Source of the DNA: Comamonadaceae bacterium UBA2121
GTDB taxonomy: Bacteria; Pseudomonadota; Gammaproteobacteria; Burkholderiales; Burkholderiaceae_C
NCBI GenBank assembly: GCA_002331385.1
Contig: DCYB01000014.1
Coordinates: 1-64,000, forward strand
Reading direction: 5' to 3'
DNA: 64,000 bases
Within the stretch, counting starts at the first letter, position 1. Each line of letters starts with the position of its first letter. Of this stretch, positions 53,165 through 62,120 are shown in pieces. The notes beneath the pieces are model-generated. The model was not told the origin of the DNA. It did not search any database and saw only the letters and a program-made list of their open reading frames with translations. The position numbers and the translations under genes are program-made.

Positions 53165-53208
53165 AAAAAAAAGGTGGTGCAGACATTCATGTCTGCACCA
53201 CCTTTTTT
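53165..53208. terminator. bidirectional terminator after uspA and matB
   Basis: A 20-bp near-perfect stem (53167-53186 with 53189-53208, built around GGTGGTGCAGACA and TGTCTGCACCACC) with A-run left and T-run right. Serves the convergent uspA and matB. Confidence 0.95.
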
Positions 53209-53231
53209 GCTTGGATCACGCTACTTGGACG

Positions 53232-54785
53232 TCAGGCAAACAGTCCTTTGTACTCGTCGCGCAGGAGGTTTTTCTGGACCTTGCCCATGGTGTTGCGCGG
53301 CAACTCGGTGCAAACGAAGCACTTTTTGGGAATCTTGAAATTCGCCAGTTGGGACTTCAGTTGCGTCACGATGGCCTCGCCGTCGACCTTGGCGCCGGGC
53401 TTGGCGATCACCACGGCCACGCCGACTTCACCAAAGTCCGGGTGCGGCACGCCGACCAGCGCGCTTTCGGCCACGCCGTCCATTTCGTTGATGTAGCCCT
53501 CGATTTCGGCAGGATAGACGTTGTAGCCGCCGCTGATGATCAGGTCTTTGCTGCGCCCCACGATGCTGACGTAGCCGCGCTCATCCACCTTGCCCACGTC
53601 TCCGGTCTTGAACCAGCCATCGGCGCTGAACTCTTCCTTGGTCTTTTCCGGCATGCGCCAATAGCCCTTGAACACATTCGCACCCTGAACCTGGATGTTG
53701 CCGATCTCCCCCGTAGGCAGCTCCTTGCCCGCATCATCCATCACGCGCAGACCGACGCCAGGCAGCGGAAAGCCCACGGTGCCGCCGCGACGCTCGTCCT
53801 GATTGGCGTAGCGTTTGTCGGCACTGTAAGGGTTGGAGGTGAGCATGATGGTCTCGCTCATGCCGTAGCGCTCGAGAATCGTCGAGCCCGTACGCTCCTG
53901 CCACTCCTTGAAGGTCTCGATCAACAGCGGGGCCGATCCGGCAATGAACAGGCGCATGTGGCGCGACTGCTCTTTTGTCAGTGCCGGCTCGGCCAGCATG
54001 CGCACGTACAGCGTAGGCACGCCCATGAACACGGTCGCGCGCGGCATGGCGGCGATGACGGCCTTGGGGTCGAATTTCGACATCCAGATCATCTTGCTGC
54101 CGTTGATCATCGCGCCGTGGATCGCCACGAACAACCCGTGCACGTGGAAGATCGGCAGTGCGTGGATCAGCACATCGCCCTTCTTCCAGCCCCAGTAGTC
54201 CTTGAGCATCACCGCGTTGGACAGCAAATTGCCGTGCGAGAGCATGGCGCCCTTGCTGCGTCCCGTCGTGCCGCTGGTGTAGAGGATGGCCGCCAGGTCA
54301 TCCGCCTGACGCTCAACGGCGGTGTGCTCGTCGCCAAAATGCGTGGCACGCTCCAGCAAGGTGCCGTCGCGATCTTCGCCCAGCGTGAAGACGTATTCCG
54401 TGCCTGCCTGGTAAGCAATCTTGGAGACCCAGCCAAAATTCTTCGGCGTGCAGACCACCACTGCAGGCTCCGCATTGCCCACAAAGTATTCGATCTCGGC
54501 GCTTTGGTACGCCGTGTTCAGCGGCAGGAACACGTAGCCCGCGCGCAGCGTCGCCAGATACAGCAGCACGGCCTCGACCGACTTTTCCACCTGCACGGCC
54601 ACGCGGCTGCCCTCGGGCAGACGGAGCGAATCCAGCATGTTGGCAATGCGTGCGCTGGCGCGATCGATATCTCGCCACGTGTAGTTCAGCGGCTCGCCAC
54701 GCGGAGAGGCGGCTTCGATGGCGATCTCATCCAGATTGGCCGGGAATGCTGCACGCAGCGCGGAAAACAGATTGTTGTTCGACAT
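53232..54785 (-). CDS. matB: malonyl-CoA synthetase MatB
   Basis: A 517-residue acyl-adenylating enzyme. AMP-binding signature YTSGTTGRSKG (169-179), a GYGMSET-like RYGMSE, DGWFKTGDVGKVDERGYVSIVGR and the C-terminal NTMGKVQKNLLRD with its catalytic Lys. Long stretches are typical of MatB, which makes malonyl-CoA from malonate. The genome context, with a malonyl-CoA decarboxylase nearby, fits. Last gene of the ech-like-bug-caiB-matB operon. Confidence 0.88.
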   Translation of the reverse strand: MSNNNLFSALRAAFPANLDEIAIEAASPRGEPLNYTWRDIDRASARIANMLDSLRLPEGSRVAVQVEKSVEAVLLYLATLRAGYVFLPLNTAYQSAEIEYFVGNAEPAVVVCTPKNFGWVSKIAYQAGTEYVFTLGEDRDGTLLERATHFGDEHTAVERQADDLAAILYTSGTTGRSKGAMLSHGNLLSNAVMLKDYWGWKKGDVLIHALPIFHVHGLFVAIHGAMINGSKMIWMSKFDPKAVIAAMPRATVFMGVPTLYVRMLAEPALTKEQSRHMRLFIAGSAPLLIETFKEWQERTGSTILERYGMSETIMLTSNPYSADKRYANQDERRGGTVGFPLPGVGLRVMDDAGKELPTGEIGNIQVQGANVFKGYWRMPEKTKEEFSADGWFKTGDVGKVDERGYVSIVGRSKDLIISGGYNVYPAEIEGYINEMDGVAESALVGVPHPDFGEVGVAVVIAKPGAKVDGEAIVTQLKSQLANFKIPKKCFVCTELPRNTMGKVQKNLLRDEYKGLFA

Positions 54786-54813
54786 TCTTCAAATGCTCAT
54801 TGGGTTGAACGGG

Positions 54814-55986
54814 TCAAGGCTGCGACGGCGCAGGCACAAAGTCTTCAAGTATGCGCTGCCGATCGCCGTCCAGCACAGGGGGATTACGCCGTACCACGGA
54901 AAGTCCATTGTGGGCAGTCAATGGATTCGCCGCCACGCGCAGCGCGCTGCCATGGGGCGACTGCACGCTGGCGATCATGCCGCGCGCGGCGATCTGGGGA
55001 TGCTCCACTACCTCCGCCACAGAATGATATTCACCCGTGGGCACGCCGTTATCCGAAAAAATGCGTAGCCAATGCGCACGCGGCTGCTGGTGCAGGCGCT
55101 GCTCCAGAAACTCCTTGAGTTCCGCCTGATGTCGGCAGCGCTCGGCGTTGTTCACAAAGCGCGCGTCCGCCACCAGTTCCGGCAACTCCAGCAGTTCGCA
55201 CAATCGCTTGAACAGCGCATCGCTGCCCACCGCGATCACGAACCAACCATCCTGCGCGGCATACACATCGAACGGTGCCATGGATGGGTGACGCGAGCCA
55301 ATGGGTCCCGGCACGCTGCCCGTCGCGCCCAAGCGCGCGATCGGGTTCTCCAGCAAAGCCACCTGACAGTCCAGCATGGACACATCCACGCGCTCGCCCA
55401 GCCCGGTGCGGGCGCGGCGGATCAGCGCCGATTGCGTTCCAATCACCGCATACAGCCCCGCGCCCAGATCGCCAATCGACACCCCCACGCGACACGGGCC
55501 GGAATCGGCACTGCCCGTCACGCTCATCATGCCGCTCATGGCCTGCACGACCATGTCGTAGGCGGGCTTCTCGCGATAAGGGCCGGTCTGCCCGAAGCCG
55601 GAAATCGACACCATGATCAGTTGCGGAAAGCGCTCGTGTAACGCTTCCCAGCCGTAGCCAAGTTTCTCCATCGTGCCAGGGCGGTAGTTTTCCACCACCA
55701 CATCGGCCCGCGCCAGCAGGCTTTCGAAGATCTGGCGATCCCCTTCGGCCTTCAGATCCAACGCGATGGATTCCTTGTTCCGGTTCACCGACATGAAGTA
55801 CGCCGACGCGCCATCGATGAACGGCCCGATGGCGCGCGAATCGTCGCCCACCCCGGGTTGCTCGACCTTGATCACGCGCGCGCCCAGATCGGCCAGCGTC
55901 TGCGTGCACATCGGCCCCGCCAGCACGCGCGTGAGATCCACCACCGTCACGCCGTCCAGCGGCAGCGTGTTATGTGCATTGCTCAA
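54814..55986 (-). CDS. CaiB/BaiF family CoA-transferase
   Basis: A 390-residue family III CoA-transferase. VVDLTRVLAGPMCTQTLADLGA near the N-terminus is the family head, and D144 in PAYDMVVQAMSG corresponds to the catalytic Asp. I use a TTG start at 55986, which overlaps the preceding gene's stop by 4 bases and follows GGGGGGAA. In this locus the acceptor may be malonate, giving malonyl-CoA; the sequence does not prove it. 28 bp before matB. Confidence 0.85.
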   Translation of the reverse strand: MSNAHNTLPLDGVTVVDLTRVLAGPMCTQTLADLGARVIKVEQPGVGDDSRAIGPFIDGASAYFMSVNRNKESIALDLKAEGDRQIFESLLARADVVVENYRPGTMEKLGYGWEALHERFPQLIMVSISGFGQTGPYREKPAYDMVVQAMSGMMSVTGSADSGPCRVGVSIGDLGAGLYAVIGTQSALIRRARTGLGERVDVSMLDCQVALLENPIARLGATGSVPGPIGSRHPSMAPFDVYAAQDGWFVIAVGSDALFKRLCELLELPELVADARFVNNAERCRHQAELKEFLEQRLHQQPRAHWLRIFSDNGVPTGEYHSVAEVVEHPQIAARGMIASVQSPHGSALRVAANPLTAHNGLSVVRRNPPVLDGDRQRILEDFVPAPSQP

Positions 55987-56960
55987 TTGTTCGTTCCCCC
56001 CACAGCGCCGGAGCGCTCGGTGATGGCTTTGTATTTCTTGCCATCGTCGATGGCCCATGCCTTGAACTGGTCGATGGACGCCATGGGCCATGCCAGATTG
56101 CCTTGCTTGGCCAGTTTCGCCTTCACCTCAGGATCGTTGAGCGCCTGCGTGCTTGCATCGAACAGTTGCTTGCTGACGTCCGCTGGCAGATTGGCGGGGC
56201 CGTACAGCCCGAACCAGATGCTGAAGTCATAGTCCTTGATGCCCGATTCCTTCATGCTCGGCAAATCCGGGAACAGCGGTGAGCGCTCGGCCGTCGTCAC
56301 GGCCAGCATGCGCAGCTTGCCGCCCTGCGCCATGGGCAGCACCGAAGGCGGTGTGCCAAAAGTCATGTCCACGTCGCCAGCGCCGACGGCCTGAATCGAG
56401 GGCGCACCGCCCTTGAACGGCACGTGCAGCATATCGATGGCGGCCGCGTGCGCAAACGATGCACCCGCCAGATGCGTCACCACGCCCGTGCCGGATGAAG
56501 AGTAGGTCAGCTTGCCCGGCTGTTTGCGTGCCAGTTCGATCAGCCCTTTCACGTCCTTTTCGGGAAAGTCCTTTTTCACGGCCAGCAGCATGGGAGAGTT
56601 GGCCCAGCGCGCAATCGGCGTGAAGCTTTTCACGCCGTCGTAACGCGCACTCTTGTAGAGCATCTGATCCGAGCCGTACAGGTTGGCGCTGCCCAGCAGC
56701 AGCGTGTAGCCATCAGCAGGCGCTCGCGCGACGAGGTCCGAGGCAATGGTGGTGCCCGCGCCGGGGCGGTTGTCCACCACGATCGACTGGTTCAGAACGC
56801 GCCCCAACTTCTCGCTGACGATGCGCGCCACCGCGTCCGCGCCGCCGCCGGGCGGAAAGCCCACGATCAGCGTGATCGGACGGCTGGGATAAGTCTGTGC
56901 CCAAGCGCCCGCGCAGGCGCACGCTGCCACCGTGGCCAGGATGGCCTTCTTGAATTTCAT
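55983..56960 (-). CDS. Bug/TctC-family periplasmic binding protein
   Basis: A 325-residue receptor with a signal peptide (KKAILATVAACACAGAWA), then YPSRPITLIVGFPPGGGAD, RPGAGTTIAS and YSSSGTGVVTHLAGASF. Starts after GGAGACAAACC. Between the crotonase-like gene and the CoA-transferase, so the ligand is likely the acid activated by these enzymes, such as malonate. No permease genes nearby. Confidence 0.88.
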   Translation of the reverse strand: MKFKKAILATVAACACAGAWAQTYPSRPITLIVGFPPGGGADAVARIVSEKLGRVLNQSIVVDNRPGAGTTIASDLVARAPADGYTLLLGSANLYGSDQMLYKSARYDGVKSFTPIARWANSPMLLAVKKDFPEKDVKGLIELARKQPGKLTYSSSGTGVVTHLAGASFAHAAAIDMLHVPFKGGAPSIQAVGAGDVDMTFGTPPSVLPMAQGGKLRMLAVTTAERSPLFPDLPSMKESGIKDYDFSIWFGLYGPANLPADVSKQLFDASTQALNDPEVKAKLAKQGNLAWPMASIDQFKAWAIDDGKKYKAITERSGAVGGTNN

Positions 56961-57003
56961 GGTTTGTCTCCGTCGTTATGTATGAAAGGGCAAAAAGATC
57001 CGT

Positions 57004-57762
57004 TCAGCGCCCCTTGAAGACAGGCTTGCGCTTTTCGCGCCAGGCGGCGCCGCCTTCTTTCAGGTCTTCTGATTGAACGGTTTGAAAGACATCCCGCGCG
57101 ATGGCTTCCGCATCATGCTGGCCGCGCGCGATGAGGTTGAGATTGCGTTTCATGCCAAACAGCGGCAGCGGCGCCATGGCGCTGAGCGTTTCCGTCAGCG
57201 CGTTCACGGCGTCCTGCAGCGCGTCCGGCTCCAGCAGATGGGTGAGGAAGCCGCACGATTTCATGTCTTGCGCGTTCAGGCGCTCGCACGTAAGGAACAG
57301 GCGCTTGGCCGTGTCCAGCCCCAGACGCGACACATAGCGCTCCAGTCCGGCCTGATAGAAGTGCAAACCCAGACGCGCCGCAGGCATGAACATCTCGGTC
57401 GTGGTCGCGCCCACGCGGAAATCGCATGCCAGCGCCATGTCCGTGGCCCCGCCATACACACCGCCATGCACAACAGCGATGGTGACGGCGCGGCATTGCT
57501 CGATCGTGTCCACCATCTCCCCGAAACTGCTGCCTTTGTCCTGGCTGTTTTTGACCTCTGATATATCATAGCCACTGCAAAAATACTTGCCTTCGCTGCG
57601 AATGACCAACACCCGTACCTCGTCCATCTGGTTGATCTGCTGGACGTGTGCAATCAGCACCGGCAAGTCTTCGGGAGCCAGTCGGTTGGCCACATCGGGG
57701 CGCCGCAGAGTGATGGTGGCCACGTGATTTTGCAGGCTGAGCTCAGGAGTCATGTGTATCAT
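57004..57762 (-). CDS. crotonase-fold protein with non-standard active site
   Basis: A 252-residue member of the enoyl-CoA hydratase superfamily. The CoA/oxyanion segments KYFCSGYDISEV and HGGVYGGATDMALACD are in place. The hydratase glutamates are missing: the first position reads D in GGATDM, the second reads A in MPAARLG, followed by LHFYQAGLE. This layout is closer to methylmalonyl-CoA decarboxylase (YgfG), which has PVNLGVPYN at that point, than to a hydratase. It may be a decarboxylase of a malonyl-type CoA ester; this is inferred. First of a four-gene operon. The start may be 57762 or 57753; neither has a clear ribosome site. Confidence 0.78.
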   Translation of the reverse strand: MIHMTPELSLQNHVATITLRRPDVANRLAPEDLPVLIAHVQQINQMDEVRVLVIRSEGKYFCSGYDISEVKNSQDKGSSFGEMVDTIEQCRAVTIAVVHGGVYGGATDMALACDFRVGATTTEMFMPAARLGLHFYQAGLERYVSRLGLDTAKRLFLTCERLNAQDMKSCGFLTHLLEPDALQDAVNALTETLSAMAPLPLFGMKRNLNLIARGQHDAEAIARDVFQTVQSEDLKEGGAAWREKRKPVFKGR

Positions 57763-57766
57763 CAGA

Positions 57767-57793
57767 ATTATTAGATATATCTATAATTAGAAA
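57767..57793. promoter_or_regulatory. divergent promoter with palindromic operator
   Basis: TAGATATATCTA at 57772-57783 is a perfect 12-base palindrome in a 31-bp spacer. A perfect TATAAT at 57782-57787 on the plus strand gives a start near 57794; a TAATAAT lies on the other strand. Probable operator of the neighbouring GntR protein. Confidence 0.65.
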
Positions 57794-58516
57794 ATGCCCC
57801 AGCATAGCGCACCTATAGAGAAAACCCTAGGGCCCTCCAGCATGCAGGACCGGATCCGGCTTGCACTGGAGCAGGACCTGCGCAGCGGCGCCCTGCAGCC
57901 GGGCGCGCCCATCGATGAGCAGGGTCTGTGCGAGCGCTTCGGAGCCTCCCGCACGCCGGTGCGCGAGGCGCTCCTGATGCTGTCCGCCAAAGGGCTGGTG
58001 AACATTCTTCCCCGAGCGGGAATCTATGTGCAGCAGCTGGAGCCGCGTGAGCTGATTGCCATGATGGAGGGGCTGGCTGAACTGGAAGGCGTACTCGCGC
58101 GTCTGGCCGCCCAGCGCATTGGGGACGACGCCAAGCGCCAGTTGAATGAAGCCCTGGCCCGCACGGAACACTTCGCGCAACGGGCCGACTCCGTGGAGTA
58201 CGAAAAGGCCAATGCGGTGCTGCACGATCTGATATATCTATCCAGCGGAAACAGCTTCATCGTGCAGCAAACGCGCGATGCGAGACTGCGCGTGGCGCCC
58301 TATCGCGGAAAGATGTTTGAAAAGCCCGAGCGCCTGTTGCGCTCGCAGGCCGAGCATGCCGCCGTGGTGCAGGCCATTCTGGCGGGCGACAGCCTGGGCG
58401 CCGCCGAGGCCATGCGCAATCACATCTCAGCAGGTGGACGTGCGTTTGCCGACATGGTGCTGGCCGCGCCCGTGAGCGCCGCGCTCCCGCCGCGCAGGCG
58501 CAAGCGCACGGCCTGA
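57794..58516 (+). CDS. GntR-family regulator (FCD type)
   Basis: A 240-residue regulator. A winged helix (about 15-80) has GAPIDEQGLCERFGASRTPVREAL, followed by an FCD ligand-binding domain with VLHDLIYLSSGN and HAAVVQAILAGD (metal/ligand His). The start may be 57794, which lies at the predicted transcript start, or the ATG at 57842. It likely represses the divergent operon; the ligand may be a CoA ester or a dicarboxylate. Confidence 0.88.
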   Translation: MPQHSAPIEKTLGPSSMQDRIRLALEQDLRSGALQPGAPIDEQGLCERFGASRTPVREALLMLSAKGLVNILPRAGIYVQQLEPRELIAMMEGLAELEGVLARLAAQRIGDDAKRQLNEALARTEHFAQRADSVEYEKANAVLHDLIYLSSGNSFIVQQTRDARLRVAPYRGKMFEKPERLLRSQAEHAAVVQAILAGDSLGAAEAMRNHISAGGRAFADMVLAAPVSAALPPRRRKRTA

Positions 58517-58576
58517 GCGGAGACTCTAGAGTGGCAATGCATCGCGCTTGCGCGTGGACACATTGCCACCGTGCGG

Positions 58577-59617
58577 TCATTCCAGCTTCGCGCCCGATGC
58601 CTTGACGACCTGCGCCCAACGCTTGACCTCGTTGCTGACCATCTTGCCGAAGTCCTGCGAGCTCAACGTGCCAAATTCTGCGCCGTTGCTGGCCCAGACA
58701 GCCTTGACCTCTTCCGCCTGCCCCAGCTTGTTGAACTCTTCGGTGATCCGCGCCGCCATTTCGGGCGACGTGCCCTTGGGTGCCCACAGGCCATACCACG
58801 TGGAAACGGTGTATTCCGGCAATCCCAGTTCGGCCGCGCAGGGCACGTCCGGCAACGCGGGATTGCGTTTGGAGCCCGAAACCAGCAGCGGCTTGATGCG
58901 CCCGCCCTTGATGTGCGCGGCGGATGATCCCAGTCCGTCGAACATCATGTCGACGTTGCCGCTGATCAGATCCTGCAGCGCCGGTCCGGCTCCGCGATAC
59001 GGAATATGCGTGATGAAGGTGTTGGTCTGGATCTTGAACAACTCGCCTGCCAGATGGTGCGAGGTGCCGGAGCCCGCCGAGGCGTAGTTGTACTTGCCGG
59101 GCTGCGCCTTGACCATCTCCAGAAACTGCTTGAAGTTCTTGGCCGTGACGTTCTTGGGATTCACCACCAGCACCTGGGGCACGTTGGCCAGCAGCGCCAG
59201 CGGCACAAAGTCTTTCTCGATGTCGTAATCGAGCTTGGGATACATCGACGGTGCAATCGCGTGGTGCACCGCGCCCATGAACAGGTAATAGCCGTCGTGC
59301 GGCTGCTTGGCCGCGATGCTGGCACCTACCGTGCCGCCCGCGCCGCCACGGTTGTCGATGACCAGCGTCTTGCCCGTGGATTTGGAAAACTGTGCCGCCA
59401 GCGGACGGGCAAACGCATCGGTTCCGCCGCCTGCGGGGAATGGCACCACCACGGTCACCGGTTTGGATGGCCAACCCGCCACCGCAGGATCTGCCGCCAA
59501 TGCACGCCCTGCGCCCGCCAGCATCAAACCGGCCGCGCCCGCTGTGCGCAATACTTCGCGTCGGCCCATGGGGGCAGCCGCACTCCAACCCTGCATCACC
59601 GCAGTCTTTTCGCTCAT
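58577..59617 (-). CDS. Bug/TctC-family binding protein with Tat-like signal
   Basis: A 346-residue receptor. A signal of the twin-arginine type, GRREVLRTAGAAGLMLAGAG, precedes WPSKPVTVVVPFPAGGGTD, RGGAGGTVGAS and YASAGSGTSHHLAGELF. Start at 59617 after AGGAGACAAG. It follows malonyl-CoA decarboxylase by 111 bp on the same strand, so it may serve the same pathway. Third Bug gene in the window. Confidence 0.88.
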   Translation of the reverse strand: MSEKTAVMQGWSAAAPMGRREVLRTAGAAGLMLAGAGRALAADPAVAGWPSKPVTVVVPFPAGGGTDAFARPLAAQFSKSTGKTLVIDNRGGAGGTVGASIAAKQPHDGYYLFMGAVHHAIAPSMYPKLDYDIEKDFVPLALLANVPQVLVVNPKNVTAKNFKQFLEMVKAQPGKYNYASAGSGTSHHLAGELFKIQTNTFITHIPYRGAGPALQDLISGNVDMMFDGLGSSAAHIKGGRIKPLLVSGSKRNPALPDVPCAAELGLPEYTVSTWYGLWAPKGTSPEMAARITEEFNKLGQAEEVKAVWASNGAEFGTLSSQDFGKMVSNEVKRWAQVVKASGAKLE

Positions 59618-59728
59618 CGTCTTGTCTCCTGATGAATTGTTTATCGGTCTCTTCCGTGCGCGCGGTGACCGTCGTGCGATGAGCCGCACGGCGCCACCCG
59701 ATCCGGCAACCATCTTCCCGAAGGCAGA

Positions 59729-61189
59729 TCAGTCGCGGCAAAGGGCATCGATGTCACTCGATACCGGAACGCGGCCCTGCGCCAACAGGCCGCGATGTTT
59801 GTCGATGCGTTTCAAATCGTAAAGGTAATTCACCATCATGCCAAAACTTTGCTTCATTCCCTTGCTGGATGGATCACCGGCCCAATTTAATCTCTCCACG
59901 CGCGCGCCATTTCCAAGGTGAAAACGGGCCACCGGATCGACAGGTTTTTCCTCCACCATCTCGCGTCCCAGATAGCGAGCGGCGCATTCCTTGACGAATT
60001 GGCGAAGTGGCGACTTCGCATCGAGCTCCAGCGCCTGTGCATCAACGGCGGCCATGACATGGGCGGCCTGAGGTGGCTCAAAACCCACAGCTCGGCCGAG
60101 TTCGGCGCGGCGCTTGTCGTCGAGCAACTCCAGTTGCGCCGCGCAGTTCTTGTTGAACCACGAACGGAAGCCCGGAATTGGCGACAGCGTGGCATAGCGC
60201 TTGAGGCGCGGAAACTCTTCGTTCAGGGTCTCCACCACGTGCTTGATGAGCGAGTCCCCGAAGCTCACGCCGCGCAGGCCGGTCTGCGTGTTGTTGATCG
60301 AATAGAAGATGGCCGTGGTGGCGCGATGGATGTCCGATGGCGCGGCGGACTCGTCCAGCAGCGGCGTGATGCTTTCCGAGATGTCGGTGACCAGCGCCAC
60401 CTCGACAAAGATCAGCGGTTCGTTGGGCAGGCGCGGATGGAAGAAGCCGTAGCAACGGCGGTCGCTGTCGAGCCGGTTTTTCAGATCGGCCCAGCTACGG
60501 ATGTCATGCACGGCCTCGTACTTGATGAGCTTTTCGATCAACGACGCGGGCGAGTCCCAGGACAGGCGCTTGAGCTCCAGAAACGCCACGTCGAACCACG
60601 TGGCAAACAGCTGCTCCAGCTCCGCCTCCAGCGGCATCAGGCGCTTGTCGCTCTTGAGATGCGGCAACAGTTCCGCGCGCAAATCCACCAGAAAGCGCAT
60701 GCCCTGCCCAAACGCCGCAAAGCGCTGCAGCAAGCGCGTGCGCGGTGAGGTCAGCACGCGGCGCAGCTGTGCCTCGGCTTGGGGCGCATCGGGCGTGCCG
60801 ACCGCCGCTTCGTACTTTTGCTGCGCGTTCCTCACACGCGCGGCGTCGGGCGTGAACTGCTCGCACATCAGCAGCCACAAATCGCGCCGCTCATCCGCGC
60901 TCGCGTCGGCATACCACTTGGCGATGGCCTCGGCGCGCCGGCCGCCCTCCACCTCGCTCACGCGCGGAGCCACCACGTCCTGCAACTCGCCCAACAGGCG
61001 ACGCAGTGCGCGCGGCGACAGCGCCTCGCCATTGCGGCGCAGCGTGGCCTCCACGCGCTCGTGGGTGGAGCGCGGGGCATCCGCCTTCTTGCTGGCGGGC
61101 GGAGCGCCCTCCGCAGCATCGGGATTCTTGGAGTCGCTGCCCATCAAGCGGGCAACGTTGCGGGTCAACCAGGTGGTAGCGGCGTTCAT
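59729..61189 (-). CDS. malonyl-CoA decarboxylase
   Basis: A 486-residue MLYCD-family enzyme that turns malonyl-CoA into acetyl-CoA and CO2. CYGFFHPRLPNEPLIFVEVALV, FYSINNTQTGLRGVSFG, and LSPIPGFRSWF are hallmarks, with a helical N-terminal domain before about 200. The N-terminal 60 residues are variable. The start overlaps the preceding gntR stop by 4 bases, a clear sign of regulation by that gene. Confidence 0.95.
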   Translation of the reverse strand: MNAATTWLTRNVARLMGSDSKNPDAAEGAPPASKKADAPRSTHERVEATLRRNGEALSPRALRRLLGELQDVVAPRVSEVEGGRRAEAIAKWYADASADERRDLWLLMCEQFTPDAARVRNAQQKYEAAVGTPDAPQAEAQLRRVLTSPRTRLLQRFAAFGQGMRFLVDLRAELLPHLKSDKRLMPLEAELEQLFATWFDVAFLELKRLSWDSPASLIEKLIKYEAVHDIRSWADLKNRLDSDRRCYGFFHPRLPNEPLIFVEVALVTDISESITPLLDESAAPSDIHRATTAIFYSINNTQTGLRGVSFGDSLIKHVVETLNEEFPRLKRYATLSPIPGFRSWFNKNCAAQLELLDDKRRAELGRAVGFEPPQAAHVMAAVDAQALELDAKSPLRQFVKECAARYLGREMVEEKPVDPVARFHLGNGARVERLNWAGDPSSKGMKQSFGMMVNYLYDLKRIDKHRGLLAQGRVPVSSDIDALCRD

Positions 61190-61854
61190 AGTGCAATCCG
61201 GGAAGTTTGTTGATGTGCCAGTTCACGCAACGCGTCGCGCTGCGCCAGAAGATGGGTTCGCATGGTCTGCTCGGCAGCCACGGGATCGCGCTGCTTCACA
61301 GCGTCAAAGATGGCGAGATGCTCCCCAAGGCTGTGCCGCAGACGCCCCGGCGCACGCAATTGCTGCAAGCGCGACAGGCGCAGGATCTTGCGCAAATCAC
61401 CAATGCTCTGGGCCAGCCAGCGGTTGTCGGCCAGGGTGATGAAGGCTTCGTGGATGGCCAGATTGGCGGCGTAGTAGCCGTCGATGTCATCCGCTTCGGC
61501 GCGCTGCACGAGCCGCTCATGCAGCGCCTCCAACGCGACAAAATCCGCATCGTTGGCACGCTGCGCAGCCTCGTACACCGCGCGCCCTTCCAGCAACGCG
61601 ATCACGGGGAAAATCTGATCCACATCGCGCTCGGTGATCTCGGCCACGAAGCAGCCGCGGCGCGGCGCATGGCGCGCCAGGCCCTCCGCCACCAGCACCT
61701 TCAGCGCTTCGCGCAATGGAGTGCGCGAGATGGATAGCCGCTCGCACAGGGCCAGTTCATCCAGAAAAGCACCGGGGCGCAACTCTCCCGCGAAGATCAG
61801 CTCTCGCAACTGCTCGGCGACCTGCTCATGCAGGGAGTTGACTACGGGGCGCAT
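61186..61854 (-). CDS. GntR-family regulator (FCD type)
   Basis: A 222-residue regulator. The winged helix has ELALCERLSISRTPLREALKVL and an FCD domain follows with NLAIHEAFITLADN and HSLGEHLAIFDAV. Start at the ATG at 61854, behind AGGAG; a GTG two codons upstream is less likely. It overlaps malonyl-CoA decarboxylase, so it probably controls that gene in response to malonate or malonyl-CoA. Confidence 0.9.
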   Translation of the reverse strand: MRPVVNSLHEQVAEQLRELIFAGELRPGAFLDELALCERLSISRTPLREALKVLVAEGLARHAPRRGCFVAEITERDVDQIFPVIALLEGRAVYEAAQRANDADFVALEALHERLVQRAEADDIDGYYAANLAIHEAFITLADNRWLAQSIGDLRKILRLSRLQQLRAPGRLRHSLGEHLAIFDAVKQRDPVAAEQTMRTHLLAQRDALRELAHQQTSRIAL

Positions 61855-62063
61855 GCACACTCCTGGACTGCTCGATGGGGCTTATCCACCTTGATCAAAG
61901 AGACGACAAAACCTCATCTATCTGACGCAAATGCATTCAAAATGAACTCATTTGCATAATTTTTCATAATTATGAATGGAAGATATGTAGGACATATACG
62001 GGAAAGCCCGCAGCCGTTGCGCAAAGGCTTCAGTCAGGGCCTCTGAATCGCCTCCCTCGCTAC

Positions 62064-62109
62064 AAAAAAGCGGCGTTGAACCTCACGCCAGGTTCAACGC
62101 CGCCTTTTT
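62064..62109 (-). terminator. terminator after the beta-hydroxyacid dehydrogenase gene
   Basis: A perfect 14-bp stem (62070-62083 with 62090-62103, built on GCGGCGTTGAACCT) with A6 to the left and T5 to the right. It separates the dehydrogenase gene from the gntR-decarboxylase operon. Confidence 0.93.
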
Positions 62110-62120
62110 CATGCACCTCG

